Assembly: GCF_000959365.1 (NCBI RefSeq)
Contig: NZ_CP009555.1
Location: 2,542,001 to 2,606,000, forward strand
Length of the DNA: 64,000 nucleotides
Reading direction: 5' to 3'
Source of the DNA: Burkholderia oklahomensis C6786
Lineage (GTDB): Bacteria; Pseudomonadota; Gammaproteobacteria; Burkholderiales; Burkholderiaceae
Under the pieces are notes generated by a model. It was given only the letters and a program-made list of their open reading frames with translations, made no database searches and had not been told where the DNA came from. The position numbers were made by a program, and so were the translations under genes. Shown piece after piece: positions 42,959 through 52,492 of the stretch (within the stretch, counting starts at the first letter, position 1; every line of letters begins with the position of its first letter).

Positions 42959-45235
42959 ATGAGCCGGACCCGACACGCGCCGCTGCGCCGACGCGCATTC
43001 GGCCGGATGCCCGCAGCGACCGTCGCGCACGCTTCGCACGCTGAACGCATCGCAAACACCGCACACGCGATTTTCCCGCGTCCCGCCCAGCGCCGCACGA
43101 CCGTCGAGCGCTGCGTGACGGCGCTCGCCTGCGCCATGACGGCGTCCGGCGCGCTCGCCGCCGACGCGGATTCCGTCGATTCCGCGCGCGACGGCCATCA
43201 CGAACTGCCGACCGTGCACGTGACGAGCGACGCGCCGCACGCGCCGCCGCCGCTGTCCGCGCCGCTCGCGGCCGGCTCGCGCCTCGGACTCGCGAGCCTC
43301 GACACGCCTGCGAGCGTCGAGGCGATCACGTCCGAGCAGATCGCCGCGCGCGGCGACCGCACGATCGTCGATGCCGTCACGCGCGCGACGGGCTTCAGCA
43401 CGGCCGCGTCGCCCGGCAACGGCGGCACCGCGCTCAGCGTGCGCGGCTTTGCCGGCCAGGAGTCGGTGACGACGCTCGTCGACGGCGTGCGCCTCTATCC
43501 GGGCGCGGGCACGGTGACGTTTCCGTTCTCGACGTGGTCGGCGGAGCGAATCGAGGTGCTGCGCGGCCCCGCGTCGGTGCTGTACGGCGAAGGGGCGATC
43601 GGCGGCGTCGTCGATGTCGTGCCGAAGCGCCCGCGCCGCGAGCGGTCGACGACGCTGCAGGCGGGCATCGGCACGCAAGGCGAAAAGCGCGTCGCGTTCG
43701 ATGCGACGGGCGCGCTCGGGCCGCATCTTTCCTATCGCTTCTATCTGAGCGACGAGCGCACGCGCGGCTTCGTCGATCGCGGCGACGCGCACACGACGGC
43801 CGTCGGCGGCGCGCTGAAGCTCGACGTCGATCCGCGCCTTTCGATCACGCTCGATTACGACTACGGCCGCCAGAAGCCGGCGACCTATTTCGGCGCGCCG
43901 GTGACGAACGGCGTGCTCGATCCCGCGCTGCGCGAGCGCAACTACAACGTCGGCGACGCGACGATCGCCTATCACGATACGTGGACGCGGCTCGCCGCGA
44001 CGTATCGCGCCGGCAACGGCGTGACGCTCGACGGCCAGCTCTACTATCTCGCGACGCGCCGCCACTGGCGCGACGCGGAATCGTACGCGCTCGACGCGGC
44101 GGCGCGCACCGTGACGCGCAGCGACTATCTCGAGATCTTCCATCGCGAGCGGCAGTTCGGCGAGCGGTTCGCGGCGCGCATCGACTCGCGCGTGTTCGGC
44201 CGCGCGAACCGGCTCGTGATCGGCGCCGAGTTCAACCAGATCGCGTTCGACGGCGCGAACAACGCGCCGTATCGCGGCGAGTCGACCGTCGATGCGTTCG
44301 GCTTCGATCCGGGCGCGTTCGCGAGCCCCGATCCGACGTCGCCGCGCTTTCGCACGCGCACGCGGCAGGCGGCGGTGTTCGTCGAGAACCGGCTCGAAGT
44401 GCTGCCGCGGCTCGCGTGGGTGAGCGGGCTGCGCCATGACCATCTTTCGTTCCATCGCGACGATCTGATCACGGGCGGCGCGTTCGACAAGACCTTCGCG
44501 CACACGGGCTGGCGCAGCGGGCTCGTCTACGAGATCACGCCGGCCTTCACCGCCTACGCGCAGTACACGACGGGCGCGGAGGGCGTCGGCTCGCTCGTCA
44601 CGCTGTCGTCGTCGCAGGCGAACTACGCGCTCGCGACGGGCCGCCAATGGGAAGCGGGCGTCAAGCATGAGATGTGGGAAGGCCGCGCGTACTGGACGCT
44701 CGCCGTCTACGACATCGTCAAGCGCGGCCTCGTCAGCACCGATCCGGTGAATCCGGCGCGCGCGCAGCAGGTCGGCCGTCAGTCGTCGCGGGGGATCGAG
44801 CTCGCGGGCGGCGTGCGGCTGCCCGGCGGCGTGACGATCGACGCGAACGCGGCGTTGCTGCGCGCGCGCTACGGCGACTTCAGCCAGCGCGTCGGCAGCG
44901 CGGTCGAGCAACGCGCGGGCAACGTGCCGCACGACATCCCGCAGCAGACCGCGAACCTGTGGATCGGCTGGGCATTCGCGCCCGGCTGGCAGGCGCATGC
45001 GGGCGTGTGCTACGTCGGACGCCGTTACGGCGACGACGCGAACCTCGTGCCGGTGCCGTCGTACACGGTGTTCGACGCGTCGCTCGCATGGCAGGCGGCG
45101 CGCGACGTCGAGATCGCGCTCTACGCGCGCAATCTCGCGAACCGCACATATGCGGCGTCGACGTCGAACGGCGGCGCGCAATGGCTGCTTGGGCCGTCGC
45201 GTTCGGCCGAGCTTGTCGCGACGCTGCGCTTCTAG
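42959..45235 (+). CDS. TonB-dependent outer-membrane receptor (siderophore or metal-chelate type)
   Basis: This 758-residue receptor has a long charged N-terminus, then a signal-like segment (TTVERCVTALACAMTASGALA). The plug domain has TPASVEAITSEQIAARGDRTIVDAVTRATGF, LSVRGFAGQESVTTLVDGVRLYPG and ERIEVLRGPASVLYGEGAIGGVVDVVPKRP. A 22-strand barrel ends in the terminal Phe (LVATLRF). It resembles FhuA/FcuA-type siderophore receptors more than BtuB. The start is uncertain; the frame is open further upstream and another Met lies downstream. It heads an operon with ATPase, binding protein and permease. Confidence 0.9.
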   Translation: MSRTRHAPLRRRAFGRMPAATVAHASHAERIANTAHAIFPRPAQRRTTVERCVTALACAMTASGALAADADSVDSARDGHHELPTVHVTSDAPHAPPPLSAPLAAGSRLGLASLDTPASVEAITSEQIAARGDRTIVDAVTRATGFSTAASPGNGGTALSVRGFAGQESVTTLVDGVRLYPGAGTVTFPFSTWSAERIEVLRGPASVLYGEGAIGGVVDVVPKRPRRERSTTLQAGIGTQGEKRVAFDATGALGPHLSYRFYLSDERTRGFVDRGDAHTTAVGGALKLDVDPRLSITLDYDYGRQKPATYFGAPVTNGVLDPALRERNYNVGDATIAYHDTWTRLAATYRAGNGVTLDGQLYYLATRRHWRDAESYALDAAARTVTRSDYLEIFHRERQFGERFAARIDSRVFGRANRLVIGAEFNQIAFDGANNAPYRGESTVDAFGFDPGAFASPDPTSPRFRTRTRQAAVFVENRLEVLPRLAWVSGLRHDHLSFHRDDLITGGAFDKTFAHTGWRSGLVYEITPAFTAYAQYTTGAEGVGSLVTLSSSQANYALATGRQWEAGVKHEMWEGRAYWTLAVYDIVKRGLVSTDPVNPARAQQVGRQSSRGIELAGGVRLPGGVTIDANAALLRARYGDFSQRVGSAVEQRAGNVPHDIPQQTANLWIGWAFAPGWQAHAGVCYVGRRYGDDANLVPVPSYTVFDASLAWQAARDVEIALYARNLANRTYAASTSNGGAQWLLGPSRSAELVATLRF

Positions 45236-45275
45236 CGCGTCGCCGCATCCGGACGATCATCGACGAGGCCCGCCC

Positions 45276-46060
<785 letters not shown>

Positions 46061-46067
<7 letters not shown>

Positions 46068-47068
46068 AACGACCAACCGCCTTGCGCGTCACGACGCTCG
46101 CGCGCATCGTCTGCGCGCTGTCGCTCGGGGCGGCGGCGATGAACGATGCCGTCGCGTATCCGGTGACGGTGCGCAGCTGCGATCGCGACGTCACGTTCGA
46201 GCGCGCGCCCGCGCGCGCGGTGAGCAACGACGTGAACCTGACCGAGATGATGATCGCGCTCGGCCTCACGGACCGGATGGCGGGCTACACCGGCATCGCC
46301 GGCTGGAAGACCGGCAACGCGCGGCTGAGCGCGGCGCTCGCGGGCGTGCCCGAGCTCGCGACGCACTATCCGTCGCTCGAAGCGCTCGTCGACGCGCGCG
46401 CCGATTTCTACTTCGCCGGCTGGGGCTACGGGATGAATCCGGGCGGCCCGGTCACGCCCGCGTCGCTCGAACGCTTCGGCATCCGAACGTACGAGTTGAG
46501 CGAGTCGTGCTCGGACGTGATGCGGCGCCCGCCCGCGTCGTTCGACGACGTCTATCGCGACCTGACGAACCTCGGCCGGATCTTCGGCGTCGACGCGCGC
46601 GCCGCGCGGGTCGTCGACGCGATGCGCGCGCGCATCGACGCGGTGCGCCGCACGCTCGCGCGCGCGGCGGTCGAAAAGACGCCGCCGCGCGTGTTCGTCT
46701 ACGACAGCGGCGCGGACAAGCCGCTGACGGCCGGCGCGCTCGCGATGCCGAACGCGCTGATCGCGGCGGCGGGCGGCCGCAACGTGATGGACGACGTGCC
46801 GCGCAGCTGGACGCAGGTCGGCTGGGAGAGCGTCGTCGCGCGCAATCCGCAGGCGATCGTGATCGTCGATTATTCGGCGGTGACGGCCGAACAGAAGAAG
46901 CAGTTCCTGCTGAGCCAGCCCGCGCTCGCGCAGGTCGACGCGATCCGTGCGCGCCGCTTCATCGTGATTCCCTACGATGCGGCGACGCCCGGCGTCGAGA
47001 ACGCGGCGGCCGTCGAGACGATCGCGCGCGGCCTGCATCCGGACGCGTTCGCGAAGGCCGCGCGATGA
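46061..47068 (+). CDS. Periplasmic chelate-binding protein, BtuF/FecB family
   Basis: This 335-residue binding protein of the TroA-like helical-backbone fold has a signal peptide of about 35 residues ending in AMNDAVA, with no lipobox. YPVTVRSCDRDVTFERAPARAVSNDVNLTEMMIALGLTDRMAGYTG opens lobe 1. DARAARVVDAMRARIDAV forms the backbone helix, and GGRNVMDDVPRSWTQVGWESVVARNPQAIVIVDYS the second lobe. The gene overlaps both neighbours (ATGTTGA and ATGA). The substrate may be a ferric siderophore or another metal chelate. Confidence 0.92.
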
Positions 47069-48135
47069 GCGACGCGACGATCGTCGAAGCGTCGACCGTT
47101 GCGAACGGCCGCCGCTTGCGCGCGCGGCTCGTGCTGCCGGCGCTCGCGGCGCTCGTCGCGCTCTCGGTTATCGCCGCGACCGCGCTCGGCGCGACGCCGA
47201 TCGCGCCCGCGCGCGTCGTCGCGATCGTCGCGGCGCACGTCGCGGATGGGCTGCGCATCGACGCGCTCGCATTGCACCGTGCGTCGATCGCCGAGGACAG
47301 CATCGTCTGGCAGATCCGGCTGCCGCGCGCGCTGCTCGCGGCGCTCGTCGGCGCGACGCTCGCGATGGTCGGCGTCGCGCTGCAGGCGGCGACCGCGAAC
47401 CGGCTCGCCGATCCGCATCTGCTCGGCGTGAGCTCGGGCGCGATGCTCGGCGCGGTCGCGGCGACGCTCGGCTTCGGCGCCGCGTTCGGGCCGCTCACGC
47501 TGTCGTTCGCGGCGTTCGCGGGCGCGCTCGTCGCAACCGCGCTCGTGATCGCGCTCGCGTACCGGCGCGGCCGGCTCGAATCGGATCGATTGCTGCTCGC
47601 GGGCGTCGCGGTGTCGTTCGCGATGACGGCGGTCGCGAACCTGCTGCTGTATCTCGGCGATCCGCGCGCCGCGTCGTCGGTGCTGTTCTGGATGCTGGGC
47701 GGCGTTGGGCTCGCGCGCTGGGATCTGCTCGGCGCGCCCGCGTGTTGCGCGGCGCTCGCGGCGCTGCTGCTGGTTGCGCGCCGCCGCGAATTGAACGCGC
47801 TGATGTCGGGCGACGTCGCCGCGGTCTCGCTCGGCGTGCCCGTCGCGCGGATGCGCCGCGAAGTGTTCGTGATCGCATCGTTCGCGACGGGCGCGATGGT
47901 CGCGGTGAGCGGCGCGATCGGCTTCGTCGGGCTCGTGACGCCGCATCTGTGCCGGCGTCTCGTCGGCGCGGAGCACGGGCGGCTGTTGCCCGTCGCGGGG
48001 CTGAGCGGCGCGGCGCTGCTCGTCTGGGCCGATGTCGCCGCGCGCACGCTCGTCGCGCCCGAGGATCTGCCGATCGGGATCGTCACCGCGGCGCTCGGCG
48101 GCGCGTTCTTCATCGCGCTGATGCGGCGGCATTGA
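47065..48135 (+). CDS. ABC permease, FecCD/BtuC family
   Basis: This 356-residue permease has about ten membrane helices. Family signatures are IRLPRALLAALVGATLAMVGVALQAATANRLADPHLLGVSSGAMLGA, LLLAGVAVSFAMTAVANLLLY, SSVLFWMLGGVGLARWDLL and GAIGFVGLVTPHLCRRLVGAEHGRLLPVAGLSGAALLVWADVAARTLVAPEDLPIGIVTAALGGAFF. It is the last gene of the receptor operon, started by ATGA overlap. A single permease gene implies a homodimer. Confidence 0.95.
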   Translation: MSDATIVEASTVANGRRLRARLVLPALAALVALSVIAATALGATPIAPARVVAIVAAHVADGLRIDALALHRASIAEDSIVWQIRLPRALLAALVGATLAMVGVALQAATANRLADPHLLGVSSGAMLGAVAATLGFGAAFGPLTLSFAAFAGALVATALVIALAYRRGRLESDRLLLAGVAVSFAMTAVANLLLYLGDPRAASSVLFWMLGGVGLARWDLLGAPACCAALAALLLVARRRELNALMSGDVAAVSLGVPVARMRREVFVIASFATGAMVAVSGAIGFVGLVTPHLCRRLVGAEHGRLLPVAGLSGAALLVWADVAARTLVAPEDLPIGIVTAALGGAFFIALMRRH

Positions 48136-48290
48136 GCGGCGCTGCGCGCCGGCGACCCGCGCGGGGCGATCGACCGTGAGTGAGGCGGCCGTCGACGTGT
48201 GCGCCACGTGTGCGCGATCCGCGCATCGCGACGATGTGATGCCGCCGCTCGTCCGAATTCCATGAGCTCGATGCGTCCGTCGATGAACGA

Positions 48291-48339
48291 ACGCAACGCA
48301 ACGCAACGCAACGCAACGCGGCGCAACGCAACGCGGCGC
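48291..48339. repeat. (ACGCA)n pentamer array with GCGCA variants
   Basis: About ten 5-bp units lie between 48291 and 48339. The first five are perfect ACGCA, later mixed with ACGCG and GCGCA. The array ends 7 bp before the LysR stop codon, between convergent genes. Confidence 0.9.
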
Positions 48340-48345
48340 GACCGC

Positions 48346-49293
48346 CTACCGCCGCCTTCCGCGCACCGTCAGCTCCGCCGACACGTCGGCCATCAACGCG
48401 CTCAGCCAATCGACGTCGGTCGGCCGATCGGGCGCCGGATGCCGGAGCTGATAGCAGCGGATGCGCGGAAACGGCACGGGCGCCTCGACGACGACGAGCG
48501 GCAGCAGCTGCGCGTAATGGATCGCGAAGCGGCGCGTCGTCGTGAAGATCAGGTCCGATTGCAGCAGCACCTGCGGCACGAGCCCGAAGTACGGCAGCGT
48601 CGCGACGACGCGCCGCGCGATCCCCGCGCGCGCGAGGCCGATCTCGATCGCGTTGTGCCGCGCGCCGATGTACGGCGCGGGCGCGAGATGCGCGGCGTTC
48701 GCGTAGGCGTCGCGCGTGAGCGGCGCGCGCGCGAGCGGATGGTCGCGCCGCATCAGGCAGACCACGGTGTCGGAGAACAGGTCCGCGCGCACGAAGCGCG
48801 GGTCGGGCTTCGGCCAGTTGCCGATCACGAGATCGAGCGCGCCCGAATCGAGCGCGGCCGCGTGATCGAGCGACGGATTGAGCGAATCGATCTCGAGCCG
48901 CGCGTGCGGCGCCGCCGCGCGAAAGCGCGCGATCAGCGTCGGCATGAAGAAGTCGTTCAGATAATCGGGCGCGGCGATCCGGAACGTGCGGCGCGCGGTG
49001 TCGGGATCGAACGGCCCGTGCGGCGTCGCGACGAAGTCGACGTCGCGCAGCGCGCGCTCGGCGGCATCGAGGAGCGACGCGCCGTACTCGGTCGGCACCA
49101 TGCCCGTCTTGCCGCGCACGAGGAGCGGGTCGCCGAGCGCGTCGCGCAGCTTGCGCAGCGCGGCGCTGATCGCGGGCTGGGTCTGGTTCAGGCGCAGCGC
49201 GGCCTGCGTCGCGCTGCGCTCGACGAGCAGCGTGCGCAGCACGCGCACGAGCCAGATGTCGAGCGACGCGGCGCGGTCTTGATCCGATTGCAT
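48346..49293 (-). CDS. LysR-family regulator, NodD/NahR-like
   Basis: This 315-residue LysR protein begins MQSDQDRAASLDIWLVRVLRTLLVERSATQAALRLNQTQPAISAALRKLRDALGDPLLVRGKTGMVPTEYG. The long HTH and ...PLLVRGK wing are of the NodD/NahR/PnbR group. Its effector domain keeps AAPDYLNDFFMPTLIARFRAAAPHARLEI. The DsbA-like isomerase gene lies 73 bp upstream on the same strand, so the two may be one unit. Regulators of this group often respond to aromatic compounds. Confidence 0.9.
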   Translation of the reverse strand: MQSDQDRAASLDIWLVRVLRTLLVERSATQAALRLNQTQPAISAALRKLRDALGDPLLVRGKTGMVPTEYGASLLDAAERALRDVDFVATPHGPFDPDTARRTFRIAAPDYLNDFFMPTLIARFRAAAPHARLEIDSLNPSLDHAAALDSGALDLVIGNWPKPDPRFVRADLFSDTVVCLMRRDHPLARAPLTRDAYANAAHLAPAPYIGARHNAIEIGLARAGIARRVVATLPYFGLVPQVLLQSDLIFTTTRRFAIHYAQLLPLVVVEAPVPFPRIRCYQLRHPAPDRPTDVDWLSALMADVSAELTVRGRRR

Positions 49294-49366
49294 CTGCAGC
49301 GGGGAGGGCGACGTCAGGCGCGGGCGCGGCGCATCGCGCGCCCGCGAGGCGCAAAGGCGGGCGGCG

Positions 49367-50005
49367 TCATGCGAGTCCGGACGGCAGCGCGCTGATTCGC
49401 CTCACTTCGCTCGATTCGAGCCAGCTCGGCGTGCGCGCGCAATAGAGCACCATCGGCAGTGCGTCCTCGCCCCAGAAGAGCTGATGGTTCAGCCAGAAGG
49501 TCGGCACGCCGAATACGCCGAGGGCGATCGCATCGTCGGTGTTGCGGCGTAGCCGCGAGACGGTTTCGTCCGACGTGAGCCGCTCGTCGTCGTGCGCGAT
49601 GCCGACGCGGCCGCACAGTTCGGCGAAGTTGTCGGGCGCCGACGGATCGCGGCCTTCGCGCCAGACGAAGCGAAAGATCTCGCGGATCGCCTGGACGTCC
49701 GAGTCGAGCGCGATCGCGAGCAGCAGCAGGCGCGTCGAATCGAACGGATGCGCGGGCGGCATCTTGAACGGGATGCCGAGCTGCTCCGAGCGAAAGAGCG
49801 CGTGCCGATAGGTGAAGACGCGCTTCGCGGGCACGTCGGACGCGGGGCGGTGGCCCCAGTGGCGATGCAGATCGGCGAGCGCCACCGGCGCGAGCGCGAA
49901 CGCGATGCCGGGCCACTTGTCGTGCTGTTCCAGCAGCAGATACGAGAACGGCGACAGGAAGTCGTAGAACCATATCGGCTGGGAAGCGTCGAGGCCGACG
50001 GTCAT
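49367..50005 (-). CDS. DsbA-family oxidoreductase, 2-hydroxychromene-2-carboxylate isomerase-like
   Basis: This 212-residue thioredoxin-fold protein lacks the CxxC pair. The N-terminal site reads IWFYDFLSPFSYLLLEQ with Ser in place of the first Cys, as in HCCA isomerases and kappa-class GSTs. The helical insertion and the C-terminal LGVFGVPTFWLNHQLFWGEDAL (cis-Pro and F/W box) fit the same family. Members isomerise aromatic ring-cleavage products with glutathione. AGGAG precedes the ATG at 50005. Confidence 0.88.
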   Translation of the reverse strand: MTVGLDASQPIWFYDFLSPFSYLLLEQHDKWPGIAFALAPVALADLHRHWGHRPASDVPAKRVFTYRHALFRSEQLGIPFKMPPAHPFDSTRLLLLAIALDSDVQAIREIFRFVWREGRDPSAPDNFAELCGRVGIAHDDERLTSDETVSRLRRNTDDAIALGVFGVPTFWLNHQLFWGEDALPMVLYCARTPSWLESSEVRRISALPSGLA

Positions 50006-50102
50006 GGAGTGTCTCCTGATGAAAAGGACGCAACGCGCGGCCTCGTTATTGAATGTTACGCGGCGGCGCAGGCAAATGCAGCCGCCGCGACGGATTTTCG
50101 GC

Positions 50103-51542
50103 TCAAGCGCCGTCCGAGGCGGGCGGGGCGGCGGGCGGCGCGTCGGCGGGCTTCGGCGCCGCCTGCGCATTCGCCGCGGCGGGCGGCGGCGACTCGTGTT
50201 CGCGCGCGAGCAGCCGCTCGCGGACGAAGCCGATGTGCTCGCGCAGCACGTAGAACTGGCCCGCGTAGGCGAGCGGCATCTTCATCCGGTTGACCGATTC
50301 CTCGACGTCGTCGAGCTTGTCGAGCAGCACGACGCGCTGGCGCGCGGTGTGCTCGCCGAGCGCGCTGCGCTCGAGCGCGATGAGCGCGCCGTACCAGCGG
50401 TAGATCCGCGAGCGCACGCGCCAGCCGTACAGCGACGGCACGAGCCGCAGCCCCGGAATCAGCACGACGATGAGCGGCACGACGATGAAGAGCAGCCGGT
50501 CGACGAGGCTCGCGACCCAGAACGGCAGCTTGCGGTACAGGAACGTCTTGCCGGACTTGTAGTAGCGCGCGGCGTCGTCGGACAGCGGGAAGCTGCTGTG
50601 CGTGACGGGCGACGGAAACTCGCCGGCGCGCTGCAGGATCGTCGCGCGGCCGTGCACTTCGCGCGCGGCCTCGACGAGCAGGTCGGACAGCGCGGGGTGC
50701 AGCGTGTCGCGCGCGATCAGCTCGACGGTCGGCGACAGCGTGTGGATGTCCGACGGCGGCAGGTTCGTGCCCGGATCGTAGACGCCCATCGGCAGCGTGA
50801 TGTCGGTCAGGTACGGGAAGCGCCGCGTGTACGCCTCGGCTTGCGTAAACGAATAGAAACGCACGCCGGGCGAACGAAACAGCTTCGCCATCACGGGAAT
50901 CTGCGTCGAGTCGCCGGACAGGAACGCGGCGTCGATCTTGCCTTCGATGAGCGCGCGCGCCGCGTCCTCGCCGGAGAGCGGCAGCAGCTCGGTCGCGCCG
51001 CCCGGCGCGATGCCGTTCATCTTGAGGAGCGCGATGCCGAGTTCGTGCGCGCCCGCGCCTTCGGCGCCGAGCGCGAGCCGCTTGCCCTTGAACTGCGACA
51101 GCCGCTGGATCTTGGGCCCGCGATAGAGAATCGCGAGCGGCACGTAGCCGACGCTGCCGAGCGAGACGAGATTCTCCTGCTTCTCCTTCTGCGCGATGCC
51201 GCTCTGGACGAAGCCGACGTCGACTTTTTGCGCCGGATCCGACAGCCGCGCGAGGTTTTCGGCCGAGCCCTCGGATTCGAGCACGTCGAGCGTCACGCCG
51301 TTCTTCGCGAGGATCTGCTTGTATCGCTGCGCGGCGCGCCAGTTCGTGCTGCCGGGCGGGCCCGCCGAGATCGTCAGCGATGTCGGCGGCGCGGGCTGGA
51401 TCAGCGCGATCGCGAGCCAGATCGCGGCGATCGACAACACGACGGTCGGCCCGATCGACATCGCGAGATCGCGCCACGACACCGCGACGAAGCGGGCGAC
51501 GATGCGATGCGGCCGGTGACGGCGAGGATGGTCTGGCTTCAT
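50103..51542 (-). CDS. Membrane-anchored TAXI-family solute-binding protein
   Basis: This 479-residue protein has an N-terminal anchor (SIGPTVVLSIAAIWLAIALI). A TAXI-type TRAP binding domain follows (LTISAGPPGSTNWRAAQRYKQILAKNGVTLDVLESEGSAENLARL, DVGFVQSG, GEDAARALIEGKIDAAFLSGDSTQIPVMAKLF). A second membrane segment (LLFIVVPLIVVLIPGLRLVPSLYGW) precedes a cytoplasmic helical tail. Unlike true TRAP proteins it is tethered at both ends and no TRAP permease lies nearby. It may sense solutes rather than deliver them. Confidence 0.85.
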   Translation of the reverse strand: MKPDHPRRHRPHRIVARFVAVSWRDLAMSIGPTVVLSIAAIWLAIALIQPAPPTSLTISAGPPGSTNWRAAQRYKQILAKNGVTLDVLESEGSAENLARLSDPAQKVDVGFVQSGIAQKEKQENLVSLGSVGYVPLAILYRGPKIQRLSQFKGKRLALGAEGAGAHELGIALLKMNGIAPGGATELLPLSGEDAARALIEGKIDAAFLSGDSTQIPVMAKLFRSPGVRFYSFTQAEAYTRRFPYLTDITLPMGVYDPGTNLPPSDIHTLSPTVELIARDTLHPALSDLLVEAAREVHGRATILQRAGEFPSPVTHSSFPLSDDAARYYKSGKTFLYRKLPFWVASLVDRLLFIVVPLIVVLIPGLRLVPSLYGWRVRSRIYRWYGALIALERSALGEHTARQRVVLLDKLDDVEESVNRMKMPLAYAGQFYVLREHIGFVRERLLAREHESPPPAAANAQAAPKPADAPPAAPPASDGA

Positions 51543-51989
51543 GAGACTGACGGCAGGCGGTCTGTTCGCGGCGATGGTACCCGAGTTCGGCGCCGCTGCG
51601 GCAGTGCGGTGCGCCGCGCTGCAGCACGAGAACTTGGCGCGCGCGCGGACTGTGGATTACATTGTGCAGGGCCGCCGCGCGTTTGCTTTCAGCCGGCGAA
51701 CGCAAACGCGCGGTCGCCGGCCGGCGCGGGCGCGGCAACGTCCGCCGCAACGGCCGAGCCGGCCGCCACCCGTCTTTCCGGCGCGGCGACGCGGCCCGGC
51801 ACGCGGCGGATCCGGTTCCGGCCCGCCGCGCCGGTTCGCATCCGGCTCGATTCCCGGCCGGCGCTTTTCCCGCATCATTTCGCGCAGCCGCCATGCGGCG
51901 CCGCGCGACGACGCATCGCGGTCCGCATCCGGACCGAGCATCGCCCGCAGTCGCGGTTCCCGTCAAAACCACCAGAATCAGGAGAACGC
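51543..51989. other. Divergent control region, TAXI gene and BON gene
   Basis: These 447 bp of GC-rich non-coding DNA lie between divergent starts. No repeat or clear promoter box stands out, apart from an AGGAG ribosome site for the BON gene at its right end. Confidence 0.5.
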
Positions 51990-52367
51990 ATGAAATCGAT
52001 CGTATCGAAGGCAGTGGGAGGCATGATCGTCGCGGCGCTCGTCTGCGGCAACGCATTCGCGCAGGCGAGCGGCGCGGCGACCGAGTCGACCGACGCGAAC
52101 GCGCCCGCCGCCGCGCCGAGCGCGTCGAAGGACGCCGCGAAGACCGCGCGCAAGTCGAACCGCAAGCTCGGCTACGCGGTGCGCAAGGCGATCTCGAAGG
52201 TGAACGGCGTGAACGTGTCGAACATCACGGTGCGCGCGAAGGGCAGCGTCGTGACGCTCGAGGGATCGGTGCCGGACGCGTCGCAGATCGACAAGGCGGT
52301 CGACGCCGCGAAGGGCGTGTCGGGCGTTGCGTCGGTCAACAACAAGCTGTCCGTGCAGCCGGAGTGA
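51990..52367 (+). CDS. Secreted BON-domain protein
   Basis: This 125-residue protein has a signal peptide (MKSIVSKAVGGMIVAALVCGNAFA). A low-complexity Ala/Ser/Pro linker is followed by one BON domain (VRKAISKVNGVNVSNITVRAKGSVVTLEGSVPDASQIDKAVDAAKGVSGVASVNNKLSVQ). BON domains bind phospholipid and occur in OsmY-like periplasmic stress proteins. It precedes the 3HB-oligomer hydrolase gene by 125 bp on the same strand. Confidence 0.92.
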   Translation: MKSIVSKAVGGMIVAALVCGNAFAQASGAATESTDANAPAAAPSASKDAAKTARKSNRKLGYAVRKAISKVNGVNVSNITVRAKGSVVTLEGSVPDASQIDKAVDAAKGVSGVASVNNKLSVQPE

Positions 52368-52413
52368 CGACGGGCGGGCGCCGCGGCGACGCCGTCCGCC
52401 GCGCGCGCCGGCC

Positions 52414-52437
52414 GGGCACGGGCACGGGCACGGGCAC
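52414..52437. repeat. (GGGCAC)4 hexamer
   Basis: Four perfect copies of GGGCAC lie 55 bp upstream of the oligomer hydrolase start. Copy-number change would alter the leader but no reading frame. Confidence 0.9.
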
Positions 52438-52492
52438 GGCGCGCGCAGCTCGACGATCGAGCGATGCGAACCAACCAAGCAGACTGGGGGCG

